Shown here piece after piece: positions 24,481 through 32,953 of a DNA stretch of 64,000 nucleotides. Where the stretch lies: the NCBI GenBank assembly GCA_002293845.1, contig DBEA01000010.1:7379-71378 (forward strand), read 5' to 3'. The stretch comes from Patescibacteria group bacterium UBA918 (GTDB lineage: Bacteria > Patescibacteriota > Minisyncoccia > Phycocordibacterales > UBA918). Positions within the stretch are counted from its first letter, which is position 1. Every line of letters starts with the position of its first letter. The notes beneath the pieces are model-generated. The model was not told where the DNA came from. It made no database searches and was given only the letters and a program-made list of their open reading frames with translations. A program made the translations under genes and the position numbers.

Positions 24481-25328
24481 ACTCTCTCCACGTCGAAACC
24501 TGCCGCCGGACTAAAAATGTCCATTTGTGGCGCTTTATTGACCTCAAAGACAAGAGGTCCTCTTTCTGTTCTTACTAGATCAACGCCAGCTACCCGCAGT
24601 TCGGCCTTCTCGGCAGCCCCGATGCATATCGATTCCTCTTCGGCGGATATGGGTATCTTTTCCGGTTTGCCTCCTTGCGATACGTTGTTGTAAAACCCGT
24701 CGGAGCTAGATCGTTTGATAGCCGCGATGATCTTACCATCAAACACGAACACTCGAATATCATGGTCGTTCGGTATATATTCTTGTATGAGCGTAAGCTC
24801 CGAGTCTTGTTTTATGTGTGTCTCTAAGCTAGCTTTGTCTTCCACTTTCCACACGTTTTTTCCCTTTGAACCGGTTTTTTTGACTACGACCGGAAATTGC
24901 AATCGCTGTTCAATGTAGGTTTTATTTTTTTCGTATGAATGAGGTGTCACGATAAGAGTGTTAGGTACCTTGATGCCATTTAGAGGTAAAGATACCATCA
25001 TTGTGATCTTGTCTGCCGTCTTATCAGAGACCAGGTTCGCTCCATCGATGAAGATCGGCACCTTCTCTTGTAGTATCCGACCGATCAGATAGGTTCGATA
25101 AGTATCTTTGTTGGTTCTCTTTATTAGGTAGGCCGTGTCATTGGTCGGCAAGGGCGCGTTATCATGTATCACGCATACAACAGAGTCCGATTCGTACCCG
25201 ATCGAAATGATACAATCTCTAGTCAAAACGTTTTCTGTAGATATTTCTTGTTCAGCCGCTAAAGTGCGAAATAGTTCAAAGAAATGAATCGGATCATCGC
25301 CATTCATCACAATTATATGCTTGATCAT
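24435..25328 (-). CDS. RimK-type ATP-grasp ligase, convergent
   Basis: 297 residues: N-terminal KHIIVMNGDDPIHFFELFRTL, SDKTADKITMMVSLPLNGIKVPNTLIV, LQFPVVVKKTGSKGKNVWKV, EYIPNDHDIRVFVFDGKIIAAIKRSS, and metal site GPLVFEVNKAPQMDIF. It is AT-richer than the neighbouring ATP-grasp genes and on the opposite strand, so it was probably acquired separately. TATAAT lies eight bases before the ATG, giving an almost leaderless mRNA. Confidence 0.88.
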   Translation of the reverse strand: MIKHIIVMNGDDPIHFFELFRTLAAEQEISTENVLTRDCIISIGYESDSVVCVIHDNAPLPTNDTAYLIKRTNKDTYRTYLIGRILQEKVPIFIDGANLVSDKTADKITMMVSLPLNGIKVPNTLIVTPHSYEKNKTYIEQRLQFPVVVKKTGSKGKNVWKVEDKASLETHIKQDSELTLIQEYIPNDHDIRVFVFDGKIIAAIKRSSSDGFYNNVSQGGKPEKIPISAEEESICIGAAEKAELRVAGVDLVRTERGPLVFEVNKAPQMDIFSPAAGFDVERVYSNVVLDDLSRRSK

Positions 25329-25384
25329 ACTTGCGGATTATACCCTCGATTCATTAACAGGCATAATATTGTTATAATACTCAA

Positions 25385-25945
25385 ATGATCCGTACTCGTG
25401 ATTTCGCCGTGTTTTCGGTCGCGCTGGTGTTTCTACTTTCCGTATTGACGGCCACGGTGGCTTATGATCTTTGGGGAACGTCCGGACAGGTAGCCGCCGT
25501 TGTCAAATTCGCCGATAATGCGCCGGTCGAAGGGGCGGTGGCCGACAATAAAGACATCGATCGAGAGGGTAACATCGAAAGGTTGAGATCCAAGATCGCG
25601 GCCGGGGAGGGTGACAGCCGAGCCGGGGCGCCGGTATTTACTTCGGTCGACGATATTCCCGCGAATGATACGGTCACGTCGACCGACGACTCTCCGGCCG
25701 AATCGGTGATGATCGGCAATACCATGGATGGCGGAGCGCTTTTCAGTGATGGGTTATGGCGCTTCATCGGATTCGGGTCTTATGAACAGATCGGTATGGC
25801 CCTAAACGGCACGCCGATCTTCGGCGCGCGCGCTGACAGCATGTCCCTCGACGCTTGCGGAGGTGTCGACGATGGTTCGGGCTATAAACTTTACTTGCAG
25901 ACGAACAGGGAAGTGGATGCGGCATGCTTCACGCAAGTTCGGTGA
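25385..25945 (+). CDS. Exported protein with YHYH-like C-terminus
   Basis: 186 residues: signal anchor (about 8-28), a polar low-complexity linker, then a C-terminal domain (GLWRFIGFGSYEQIGMALNGTPIFGAR, SLDACGGVDDGSGYKLYLQ, DAACFTQ). The combination of a GxPIFG strand, LDACGG and a second cysteine recalls YHYH-domain proteins, but I cannot confirm that. TATAAT is exactly six bases before the ATG. Divergent from the third ATP-grasp gene. Confidence 0.75.
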   Translation: MIRTRDFAVFSVALVFLLSVLTATVAYDLWGTSGQVAAVVKFADNAPVEGAVADNKDIDREGNIERLRSKIAAGEGDSRAGAPVFTSVDDIPANDTVTSTDDSPAESVMIGNTMDGGALFSDGLWRFIGFGSYEQIGMALNGTPIFGARADSMSLDACGGVDDGSGYKLYLQTNREVDAACFTQVR

Positions 25946-26015
25946 TGTTTGCAAAAGTGTATAATTTGTGATATAATTATAGAAGCAGTTTTGTTTAAAA
26001 ACCAGGGAGGCGGGA

Positions 26016-26513
26016 TTGAAAAATCGAATCAAATTCCGGCCTCTAGGGCCGGTGGCGAAGGCCGCCGATTCTGCCATGTATCCGTTCATGCGGATATCGA
26101 TGGAGTTGAATGGCACGGCCGACGAATCACCACAGATGACTCATTGGTGGAATAATCAAAAACTATCCACCAGCGATGTCGGCCATCTCGACCAGGATCT
26201 GGTCGCAAAGGTCAATGGTGACCCTACGGCTTGGAGGTTGCCCGGTGGACTCAGGCATTTCCCCTGGATCGGCTGGCAACGGTATGTGGTGCTGCGGCCG
26301 AGAACCTGGGTATACACGTGGTACGTAGGCTGGGTCACGCACGACGTTATCGGTATATCGCGGATCCCCATCGTGGGTCCGGTGAAAACCCTGCGCGGCC
26401 CGGAGGAGACGATTTTCTTTGCCGTCGATGCCGCCGGGCAGCAGTTGGCCATCGAAGTGGTCGGTCGAGGGAAGCTCGGAGACGGTAAGTTTCCGACAGT
26501 GCCGCTTCATTAA
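26016..26513 (+). CDS. Hypothetical protein with TTG start and strong SD
   Basis: 165 residues, soluble, tryptophan-rich (WWNNQ, FPWIGWQRYVVLRPRTWVYTWYVGW). The likely start is TTG at 26016 preceded by GGGAGGCGGGA; no ATG occurs nearby. No recognised family. The strong SD contrasts with the leaderless genes around it. A terminator follows the stop. Confidence 0.65.
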   Translation: MKNRIKFRPLGPVAKAADSAMYPFMRISMELNGTADESPQMTHWWNNQKLSTSDVGHLDQDLVAKVNGDPTAWRLPGGLRHFPWIGWQRYVVLRPRTWVYTWYVGWVTHDVIGISRIPIVGPVKTLRGPEETIFFAVDAAGQQLAIEVVGRGKLGDGKFPTVPLH

Positions 26514-26521
26514 GTTTGGGG

Positions 26522-26546
26522 GGGCGCGAGCGATCGCGCCCTTTTT
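26522..26546 (+). terminator. Rho-independent terminator
   Basis: Eight-base-pair stem with GCGA tetraloop followed by TTTTT. Confidence 0.88.
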
Positions 26547-26568
26547 GCGTCTGTTATAATTCAGATCA

Positions 26569-27798
26569 ATGTCAGACAAAAAATTTCCGAACGGATTTTA
26601 TTGGGGTGCCGCCACGGCCAGTTACCAAGTCGAAGGTGGCATAGAGAATACCGATTGGGCCAAGGCGGCCAGAGAAGGTCGGGTGCCGGCCTGTGGACGC
26701 GCTTGCGATCATTATCATCGCTACGAGGCTGATTTCGATATTGCCAAGGAACTAGGCCACAATGCACATCGGCTTTCGGTCGAGTGGGCGCGCATCGAGC
26801 CGGAAGAAGGTAGGTTCGATGAGGTGGCGATAGAACACTATCGAGAGGTACTCAATGCCCTACACACACGTGGTATCACGCCGTTCATCACCATCTGGCA
26901 CTTCACTTTGCCACTATGGTTTTCGGAAACCGGCGGTTTCGAGCGTAAAGATTCACCGGAGATATTCGCCCGCTACTCTGCTTATGTGGTAGAGAAATTA
27001 GGTGATTTGTGTGTCAGCTACTCAACTATCAACGAAGCCCTACCGTTTACTTCCAATGGTTGGCGACGTGGTACCTGGCCTCCTTTCAAGAAGTGGCCGG
27101 GAATAGATAGAGTAGGCGTACCTACTTACAGTAACTTTCACAAGATGGAAGAAAAAGTGGGTATTGTAAATATATTCAAGTACTTCCGGGTACTTCGCAA
27201 TTTAGCCAAAGCCCACAATAGGGCCTATGACGCTATCAAGAGGGTTCGTCCAGAGGTGGAAGTTGGTATCGTTCACCACGTGATACTCTTTCATTCCAAC
27301 GGAAGCTGGTTGAATGATCTGAAGGCTAAGTTTATGAATTGGCACTGGACACACCAGCACTTAGGAAGAGTTTACAAGAGATGTGACAATCTGGGACTTA
27401 ATTATTATCTACATAAGAAGTTCGGTGACACCCGTACATATCGAAAGACCGATATGGACTGGGACGTCTACCCAGAAGGAATTTACGAAGCATTGAAAAT
27501 GCTGTGGCGTTACAAAAAACCGATATACATCACCGAGGCGGGAGTTGCCGACGACGATGATGATATTCGCGCCGATTATATAAAAACACAAGTGGAAGCT
27601 ACTCGTCGCGCACTCCAAGAAGGTGTCGACGTCCGTGGACACATGTATTGGTCCCTTCTCGATAATTATGAATGGGCGCTCGGATTCGACAAGCGTTTCG
27701 GCTTGGTCGAGATCGATTATGACACCTTGGAGCGAAAGATCCGCCCTTCCGCTTATGTGTACAAGAAAATTATCGAGCAGAACGGCATAGTAGAATGA
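26569..27798 (+). CDS. Glycoside hydrolase family 1 (beta-glycosidase)
   Basis: 409-residue TIM-barrel enzyme. N-terminal FPNGFYWGAATASYQVEGG is the GH1 signature. The acid/base glutamate is in YSTINEALPF (about Glu156) and the nucleophile in IYITEAGVAD (about Glu323); both catalytic residues are kept although the usual NEP and TENG motifs read NEA and TEAG. It has no signal peptide, so it is cytoplasmic. It probably hydrolyses or transfers beta-linked sugars; specificity is not readable. TATAAT lies eight bases before the ATG. Confidence 0.93.
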   Translation: MSDKKFPNGFYWGAATASYQVEGGIENTDWAKAAREGRVPACGRACDHYHRYEADFDIAKELGHNAHRLSVEWARIEPEEGRFDEVAIEHYREVLNALHTRGITPFITIWHFTLPLWFSETGGFERKDSPEIFARYSAYVVEKLGDLCVSYSTINEALPFTSNGWRRGTWPPFKKWPGIDRVGVPTYSNFHKMEEKVGIVNIFKYFRVLRNLAKAHNRAYDAIKRVRPEVEVGIVHHVILFHSNGSWLNDLKAKFMNWHWTHQHLGRVYKRCDNLGLNYYLHKKFGDTRTYRKTDMDWDVYPEGIYEALKMLWRYKKPIYITEAGVADDDDDIRADYIKTQVEATRRALQEGVDVRGHMYWSLLDNYEWALGFDKRFGLVEIDYDTLERKIRPSAYVYKKIIEQNGIVE

Positions 27799-27902
27799 GT
27801 TGACAGTTGTCAGTGATGAGTGGCACTTATAGTGTGTCCGCCGAAACAGCGAAGCTGTTTCGGCCAACTAAAACCTATAACCTGAAACCTATAAACTAAA
27901 TT
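27798..27902 (+). repeat. Heptad repeat array pair upstream of the EamA gene
   Basis: Left: AGTTGAC, AGTTGTC, AGTGATG from 27798, starting on the last base of the GH1 stop codon. Right: CTAAAAC, CTATAAC, CTGAAAC, CTATAAA, CTAAATT (27868-27902), five units of exactly seven bases ending at the base before ATG 27903. A hairpin (GAAACAGC/GCTGTTTC) lies between. There is no Shine-Dalgarno sequence. Confidence 0.8.
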
Positions 27903-28835
27903 ATGACTTGGATATTCCTGGTGGTCGGAGCACAGGTAGTGAACGCGGTGGTAGCGATCGCCGACAAATACTTAGTGACCGACAAGAAGCAGTTGTCGAG
28001 TCCTTTCGTCTACGCCTACTACACTTCCCTTGTCACCGCCTTTTGGCTCCTGGTGTATTTCTTGGGATTCATTCCATTTTTTCAAGACTACGGCTTGCCT
28101 AGCCTCTACAATATCCAAATACCCACTTTGGAAGTGGTCGCGCTGGCCTTCTTCTCGGCCTATACTTTCTTCATGGCACTGGTGTCTCTCTACGGCACCC
28201 TGAAGCGCGCCGATACCTCCGACGTGATGCCGGTCGTCGGCGCCGTGTCGGCCATTAGTACGTTCGGTCTCTCGTTTCTGTTCCTAGGGACGCATCATTC
28301 TCCCGACTTCGTCTGGGGCATCGCACTGCTAGCTATCGGTACTTTTCTGGTGTCGCATCTACGTTTCTCGAGCAATATCGCGCTCGCCGCGGTCCATAGC
28401 GGTCTTTTCTTCGCCCTCCACTACATCGCTATGAAGGGTATGTTCATCGCCACCAACTTTGACGACGCTTTCTTCTGGTCGCGGATCGCACTCGTGCTGT
28501 TCGCGTTGTCGTGGCTCTTAGTACCGAACTACCTCACTCTCATCAAACAGGAGAACAAGCGGACCAGTCGCCGCACCGGTTTCTTGGTCTTCGGCAACAA
28601 GATCATGGCCGGCGTCGCGTCGTTCTTGATCCTCAAAGCCACCGATTGGGGCGACGTGGCCGTGGTACAAGCCTTAGACGGACTCAAGTTCGTGTTCATT
28701 CTCATCATCGGTCTCATATTCGCCCGTTTCTTGCCGGACGCAGTGAGAGAAAAGGATCGTAGTTTCAAAACGGTCATGCGCAAATTCATTTACGTCACCG
28801 TCATCCTGGTAGGTTTCATCCTACTGTTCCGTTAG
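27903..28835 (+). CDS. EamA/DMT-type membrane transporter
   Basis: 310 residues with about ten transmembrane helices in two five-helix halves, the drug/metabolite transporter (EamA) layout. Diagnostic features are the inward and outward repeats, with RADTSDVMPVVGAVSAISTF in the first half and GDVAVVQALDGLKFVFILIIG in the second. The cargo is unknown; EamA carriers move sugars, nucleotides, amino acids or lipids. It is flanked by two glycosidase genes. Confidence 0.82.
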   Translation: MTWIFLVVGAQVVNAVVAIADKYLVTDKKQLSSPFVYAYYTSLVTAFWLLVYFLGFIPFFQDYGLPSLYNIQIPTLEVVALAFFSAYTFFMALVSLYGTLKRADTSDVMPVVGAVSAISTFGLSFLFLGTHHSPDFVWGIALLAIGTFLVSHLRFSSNIALAAVHSGLFFALHYIAMKGMFIATNFDDAFFWSRIALVLFALSWLLVPNYLTLIKQENKRTSRRTGFLVFGNKIMAGVASFLILKATDWGDVAVVQALDGLKFVFILIIGLIFARFLPDAVREKDRSFKTVMRKFIYVTVILVGFILLFR

Positions 28836-28876
28836 AGAGGCGATCGGTCGCTGATCGGCATCGTTCATAAAATCAC

Positions 28877-29932
28877 ATGTCAGGAAAAAGACCAGTTAAA
28901 AAACGTTCAAACCGCTCGTTCTTTTCGACCGGGTCTTTGTGGATGAAGATCGTGCTGATTTCGATTTTAATCATCGCTTCTCTAACTGCGACCGTCTCTT
29001 GGTTGGCCGCAAAACCGGTGCCGGAAAGAATCGTGTACGGTATGTCTTTCAATACCCCTTACGCTCATGAACTCGGCCTACCATGGAAAGACGTTTATGA
29101 CGCTGTTATCGACGATCTTGGCGTCCGTCATTTGCGTTTGGCCGCTCATTGGCCGATGGTAGAACCTGCTGACGGCGTGTATAACTTCGAAGAAATGGAT
29201 TATCAGGTGCGCCGGGCCGAAGAGGTAGGAGCGGATGTCATCTTCGCGCTCGGCCGCCGTTTACCCCGCTGGCCAGAGTGTCACGTGCCCGAATGGGGAG
29301 CGTCCTTGCCGTGGGAACGACAGAAAGACGAGATCAGGGATTATTTGAGAGTGGTAGTCGACAGGTACAAAGATAGTCCGGCCATAATCTATTGGCAGGT
29401 GGAGAACGAACCTTACCTGGAAGTCTTCGCCAAAGAGCACTGCAACGAGCTGGATGAAGAGTTCTTGATCGAGGAGATCGAGTTGGTGCGCTCGCTTGAT
29501 CCCACTCGGCCGATCATGGTGACCGACAGCGGCAACTTGGGCTTATGGGCCGATGCTTATAAGCACGGCGACGCCTTCGGCACCAGCGTCTATGTGTATT
29601 TCTGGAATCCGGAGTTGGGGCAATTCAAAACAGTTCTGCCGCCATGGTTTTATCGCGTGAAAGAGAATTTGATCTCATTGTTTTATGGTGACAAACCCAC
29701 TTATTTGATCGAGTTGTCGGCCGAGCCGTGGCTGTTGGAGCCGGTCGTGAACGTCGATATCGAGACCCAGTACTCTCGGATGAATCTCGAAAAGGTGGAT
29801 GAGATCATTGCTTATGCGCGGGAAACCCGCTACGATAAGCAATACTTATGGGGTGCCGAATGGTGGTACTGGCTCAAAGAAAAGGGGCATCCGGAGATAT
29901 GGGAAAGAGGCAGGGAGTTGTTTAAAAAATAA
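28877..29932 (+). CDS. Membrane-anchored clan GH-A glycosidase
   Basis: 351 residues: basic cytoplasmic tail and one transmembrane anchor (about 24-45), then a TIM barrel of glycosidase clan A. LRLAAHWPMVEPADGVYNFEEMD resembles GH42/GH5 enzymes; the acid/base is in IYWQVENEPY (about Glu178) and the probable nucleophile in YLIELSAEPW (about Glu279). The catalytic domain would face outside. The exact family is uncertain. Confidence 0.82.
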   Translation: MSGKRPVKKRSNRSFFSTGSLWMKIVLISILIIASLTATVSWLAAKPVPERIVYGMSFNTPYAHELGLPWKDVYDAVIDDLGVRHLRLAAHWPMVEPADGVYNFEEMDYQVRRAEEVGADVIFALGRRLPRWPECHVPEWGASLPWERQKDEIRDYLRVVVDRYKDSPAIIYWQVENEPYLEVFAKEHCNELDEEFLIEEIELVRSLDPTRPIMVTDSGNLGLWADAYKHGDAFGTSVYVYFWNPELGQFKTVLPPWFYRVKENLISLFYGDKPTYLIELSAEPWLLEPVVNVDIETQYSRMNLEKVDEIIAYARETRYDKQYLWGAEWWYWLKEKGHPEIWERGRELFKK

Positions 29933-29942
29933 TAGTTAGATC

Positions 29943-31079
29943 ATGAATACCTATTTGAATTCTATCATGCGTCGGTTGGCCGGCGCCGCAGGCGCCGGCC
30001 TTCTCGTGGCCTTTTTACCATTTTCGGTCTCCGCAGAGACCGTAGTGCGTACCGGTAATTCGGTTTCGGTAGAGGTGGATCAAATGGTCGAAAACGATTT
30101 TTATGCCGCGGGCGGTAGTGTGAGTAATTCCGGACAGATCAAAGCCGACATGAGCGCCGTCGCCGGCTCGCTCACCGTGAACGGTCAGATCGGCGCGGAC
30201 CTGTTGGCGGTGGGAGGTACGGTGCAGGTACATGCTCCGGTCAAGGACGATGTCAGAGTGGTGGCTGGCGAAACGGTCATTGCGAGCGATATCGGCGGCG
30301 ACGTGTTCGTCATCGGCGGAACTTTGAAAGTATTGTCTTCCGCCAAGATCGCGGGTGACGTCTACTTTTACGGCGGTGACGTCGAGATCGCCGGTATCGT
30401 CAAAGGCCGGGTCATGGGCCGGGCAGAGTCGTTCACTATAAGTAGCGCTGTGGGAGGAGTCGACGTCGGCGCGGTCAAAGTGGAGCTCCTGGAAGGAGCG
30501 GCGATCGCGGGTGACGTTTCTTACTCCTCGCCCCGCGACCTCTATCGCGCTCCAGGAGTGTCGATCGGCGGGGAGATAGTGAAAGGTGCAATGCCGGTTT
30601 CAGATACGGAAGCTAACGGCAGTTTCCCAGTGGTCTTTTTTGCCATCTGGCTGTTCACCACTTTTTGCTTCTTCTTACTCTTCCGCACGGCCATCGAAAG
30701 CGTCTTAGCGGCGGTCAAGAAAGAGACGCTCAAAATGGGCCTGGTAGGGGCCGTCGCGGCCGTCGCCGGGCCGGTTATCGGTATCGTGTTGATGGCCACC
30801 GTTCTAGGTATTTGGTTGGGTGTCTTGAAGATTCTTTTATCTCTAATTTTGTTCATAGTCACCATGACCTTACTCCCGATCATGGCAGGCGGCTATGCTC
30901 TTTCATGGTGGAAGCCCAATCGTCGTTTGGATGCCGTCACTGTGGTCACCGGCATGGCGATCGTTATGGTAGCGACGGTGATTCCTGTCGTGGGCGGTTT
31001 GTTGATCTTCGTTGGTTATGCGGTCACGCTTGGCGCTATATTGTATCTGGCATATCAGAAGGGTAGAGGGTTGATTTGA
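29943..31079 (+). CDS. Bactofilin-like beta-solenoid membrane protein
   Basis: 378 residues: signal peptide, then a beta-helical stretch (about 35-205) of short repeats such as GQIKADMSAVAGSLTVNGQIGADLLAVGGTV and GDVFVIGGTLKV that resembles polymer-forming bactofilins, followed by four hydrophobic helices (about 225-375). Probably an exported scaffold tethered to the membrane. The last bases overlap the -35 box of the RNA promoter at 31076. Confidence 0.82.
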   Translation: MNTYLNSIMRRLAGAAGAGLLVAFLPFSVSAETVVRTGNSVSVEVDQMVENDFYAAGGSVSNSGQIKADMSAVAGSLTVNGQIGADLLAVGGTVQVHAPVKDDVRVVAGETVIASDIGGDVFVIGGTLKVLSSAKIAGDVYFYGGDVEIAGIVKGRVMGRAESFTISSAVGGVDVGAVKVELLEGAAIAGDVSYSSPRDLYRAPGVSIGGEIVKGAMPVSDTEANGSFPVVFFAIWLFTTFCFFLLFRTAIESVLAAVKKETLKMGLVGAVAAVAGPVIGIVLMATVLGIWLGVLKILLSLILFIVTMTLLPIMAGGYALSWWKPNRRLDAVTVVTGMAIVMVATVIPVVGGLLIFVGYAVTLGAILYLAYQKGRGLI

Positions 31080-31104
31080 CAAACCCATCGATTTCATTTA
31101 ATCT
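31076..31104 (+). promoter_or_regulatory. Consensus promoter of candidate ncRNA
   Basis: TTGACA (31076-31081), 17-base spacer, TAATCT (31099-31104). The -35 box overlaps the stop codon of the preceding gene. Confidence 0.7.
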
Positions 31105-31106
31105 GC

Positions 31107-31284
31107 GAACAGCCTGCGCTCCTCGAAAAGTCGGGTGGCTCGCGTCATCGGGGAAGTCGACTGGAGGGGCTGTTGCGAACTCCCCGGTTCCTGAAGTCCC
31201 TTTCGACTTATGACGTATCACCAAAGGTCACCCAGACAATCAAGGTCCAGGTCAGGCCGATGCGCGAGCATCGGCCTTTTTCTT
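31107..31284 (+). ncRNA. Candidate structured small RNA, about 175 nt
   Basis: A noncoding stretch between a good promoter and a strong terminator. AACAGCC (31108-31114) pairs with GGCTGTT (31168-31174); inside it CTCC pairs with GGAG, making a closed multi-branched domain. A less ordered ~80-nt part follows, ending at a 10-bp stem with GCGA tetraloop and TTTTTCTTT. No tRNA, SRP, 6S or T-box motif is recognised. The leaderless HAD gene starts just after the terminator, so this RNA is a separate unit. Confidence 0.55.
31254..31284 (+). terminator. Rho-independent terminator of the candidate ncRNA
   Basis: Perfect 10-bp stem (31254-31263 with 31268-31277), GCGA tetraloop, then TTTTTCTTT. Confidence 0.9.
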
Positions 31285-31299
31285 TGCTACAATACTCTT

Positions 31300-31986
31300 A
31301 TGCAGAAACCGGTGGCTTTTTTCGATATCGACGGCACGGTGTTTCGTTCCAGCTTGCTCATCGAGTTGGTCGATGAACTTATAAATCGGGGAATTTTTCC
31401 GGCGAGCGCGCGCGAGATCTATGCCGATCGCAGGCAGGCCTGGCAGGACCGAGAAGGTAGTTACGAGAATTATATCGACGGAGTCATCGAGGCTTTCCGA
31501 ACGCACATCAAAGGAGTTTTTTACGGCGATCTGGCCGATGCCGGCCGCGAGGTGGTCGCCGTTCAAAGCAAACGTGTCTATCGTTATACCCGCGATCTTA
31601 TCAAAGAACTAAAAGCCGACGGGTATCATCTGGTAGCCATCTCACAGTCGCCGAAATCGATGTTGGACGATTTTTGCCGGCAGTACGGATTCGATAAAGT
31701 TTACGGTCGTATCTATGACATCGGCCCGCAAGATCGTTTTCTAGGCACCGTTACCGATGAGCATTTGATAGCCAACAAGGCCAATATAGTAGCGCGCGTG
31801 TTCGAGGACTCCAGCCTCACTCGTCTCGGTTCCGTGGGCGTCGGTGATACCGAAGGTGATATACCGCTTTTGGAAGCCGTAGAAAGGCCGATATGTTTCA
31901 ATCCGAACAAGAGACTTTTCGATCACGCTAAGCGCATGGACTGGCCAGTGGTGGTGGAAAGAAAGGATGTCATCTACGAGCTCTAA
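31300..31986 (+). CDS. HAD-superfamily IB phosphatase (SerB-like)
   Basis: 228 residues. Motif I VAFFDIDGTVF, motif II ISQSPKSML (Ser/Thr position), motif III with the conserved Lys in ANKANIVARVF, and motif IV VGVGDTEGDIPLLE. This is the HAD-IB layout of phosphoserine phosphatase and related enzymes; the substrate is uncertain. ATG 31300 is chosen because TACAAT ends six bases before it and motif I then begins at residue 4. Confidence 0.88.
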   Translation: MQKPVAFFDIDGTVFRSSLLIELVDELINRGIFPASAREIYADRRQAWQDREGSYENYIDGVIEAFRTHIKGVFYGDLADAGREVVAVQSKRVYRYTRDLIKELKADGYHLVAISQSPKSMLDDFCRQYGFDKVYGRIYDIGPQDRFLGTVTDEHLIANKANIVARVFEDSSLTRLGSVGVGDTEGDIPLLEAVERPICFNPNKRLFDHAKRMDWPVVVERKDVIYEL

Positions 31987-32003
31987 ATGTTACGATAAGC
32001 AGT

Positions 32004-32222
32004 ATGTCAAGCAAAAAGCTTTATCGAAGTCGTGAAAACGTCATCGTCGCCGGAGTGATGAGTGGCTTCGCTGAGTATTTTCATCATGATCCGACCTGGT
32101 GGCGGTTGGGCTTCGCGGCTTTCCTCATCGCTACCGGCTTCATGCCGGGCGTGTTGATATACATTGTCGCCTGGATACTGATGCCGCTTCGGCCCACGGC
32201 TTCTTTTGACTACGAACAGTGA
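32004..32222 (+). CDS. PspC-domain membrane protein
   Basis: 72 residues: KKLYRSRENVIVAGVMSGFAEYFHHDPTWWRLGFAAFLIATGF followed by a hydrophobic helix (GVLIYIVAWILMPLRP), the standard PspC domain. PspC proteins sense or respond to envelope stress; no other psp gene is visible here. Confidence 0.92.
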   Translation: MSSKKLYRSRENVIVAGVMSGFAEYFHHDPTWWRLGFAAFLIATGFMPGVLIYIVAWILMPLRPTASFDYEQ

Positions 32223-32232
32223 CTATATAATT

Positions 32233-32865
32233 ATGGAACTTGAAAGGAACGAACATGCCACCGCCGACTTGTCTGCGATCTCGAAGCGTTCGCAGGTCGT
32301 GCGTACTTTGACCGCGAACGATGTCATCTTTTGGGGCTCGGACGCGTTCATTTCGGTGGCGTTGGCGCTCTTTGTGGTCACTTTCATCGAAGGTGCGACC
32401 ATCTTGAACGTAGGTATCGCGCTCATGATCCATCGGGTGGTCGGAGCGCTATCCGCCGTGCCGATAGGGAGATGGTTCGACACTCATCGTGGCTACATCG
32501 ACGAAGTGCGGGGACTGTCTTTTGCCTGCCTGGCGGCGGGTTTTTGCTACATTTCGCTCAGTTTCGCCACGGCGATATGGCAACTTTATCTCGCCATGCT
32601 GTTTTTGGGATTTTTCTCCACCGTCAATTTGGCGGCGTGGCGCATTCTTTTTTACAACAACGTCGGCAAGAAGAATTTCGGACAGACAATCGGCGTCTAC
32701 CAGATGCTCTTCTCTTTAGGTATCGGCCTTTTCTTGGCTGTCGGCGGCTTCACCGGCGATCGCTATGGATACGATACGGTCCTCATGCTCGGCGGTTTCA
32801 TGATGATCTTCGGCAGTCTGCTCCCGTTGTTGATTCGCGGATACTTCGAGCCTAAAGGTAAATAG
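32233..32865 (+). CDS. MFS-like membrane protein, half-size
   Basis: 210 residues with about six transmembrane helices, i.e. one half of a major facilitator. A cytoplasmic loop RWFDTHRGYIDEVRG lies where MFS proteins have their conserved loop 2-3 motif. It could work as a dimer or be a shortened relic. The start ATG is ten bases after the pspC stop. A strong bidirectional terminator follows. Confidence 0.7.
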   Translation: MELERNEHATADLSAISKRSQVVRTLTANDVIFWGSDAFISVALALFVVTFIEGATILNVGIALMIHRVVGALSAVPIGRWFDTHRGYIDEVRGLSFACLAAGFCYISLSFATAIWQLYLAMLFLGFFSTVNLAAWRILFYNNVGKKNFGQTIGVYQMLFSLGIGLFLAVGGFTGDRYGYDTVLMLGGFMMIFGSLLPLLIRGYFEPKGK

Positions 32866-32901
32866 TTAGAGGTTTATAATTCTAGTTCGTCTTCGGCACG
32901 C

Positions 32902-32930
32902 TAAAGGCCGGCCCGTAGGGCCGGCCTTTA
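32902..32930. terminator. Bidirectional terminator
   Basis: Perfect 13-bp stem with GTA triloop between the convergent MFS-like and RNase J genes. Confidence 0.85.
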
Positions 32931-32953
32931 TCATTCGTGCCTGCATCTACTAA

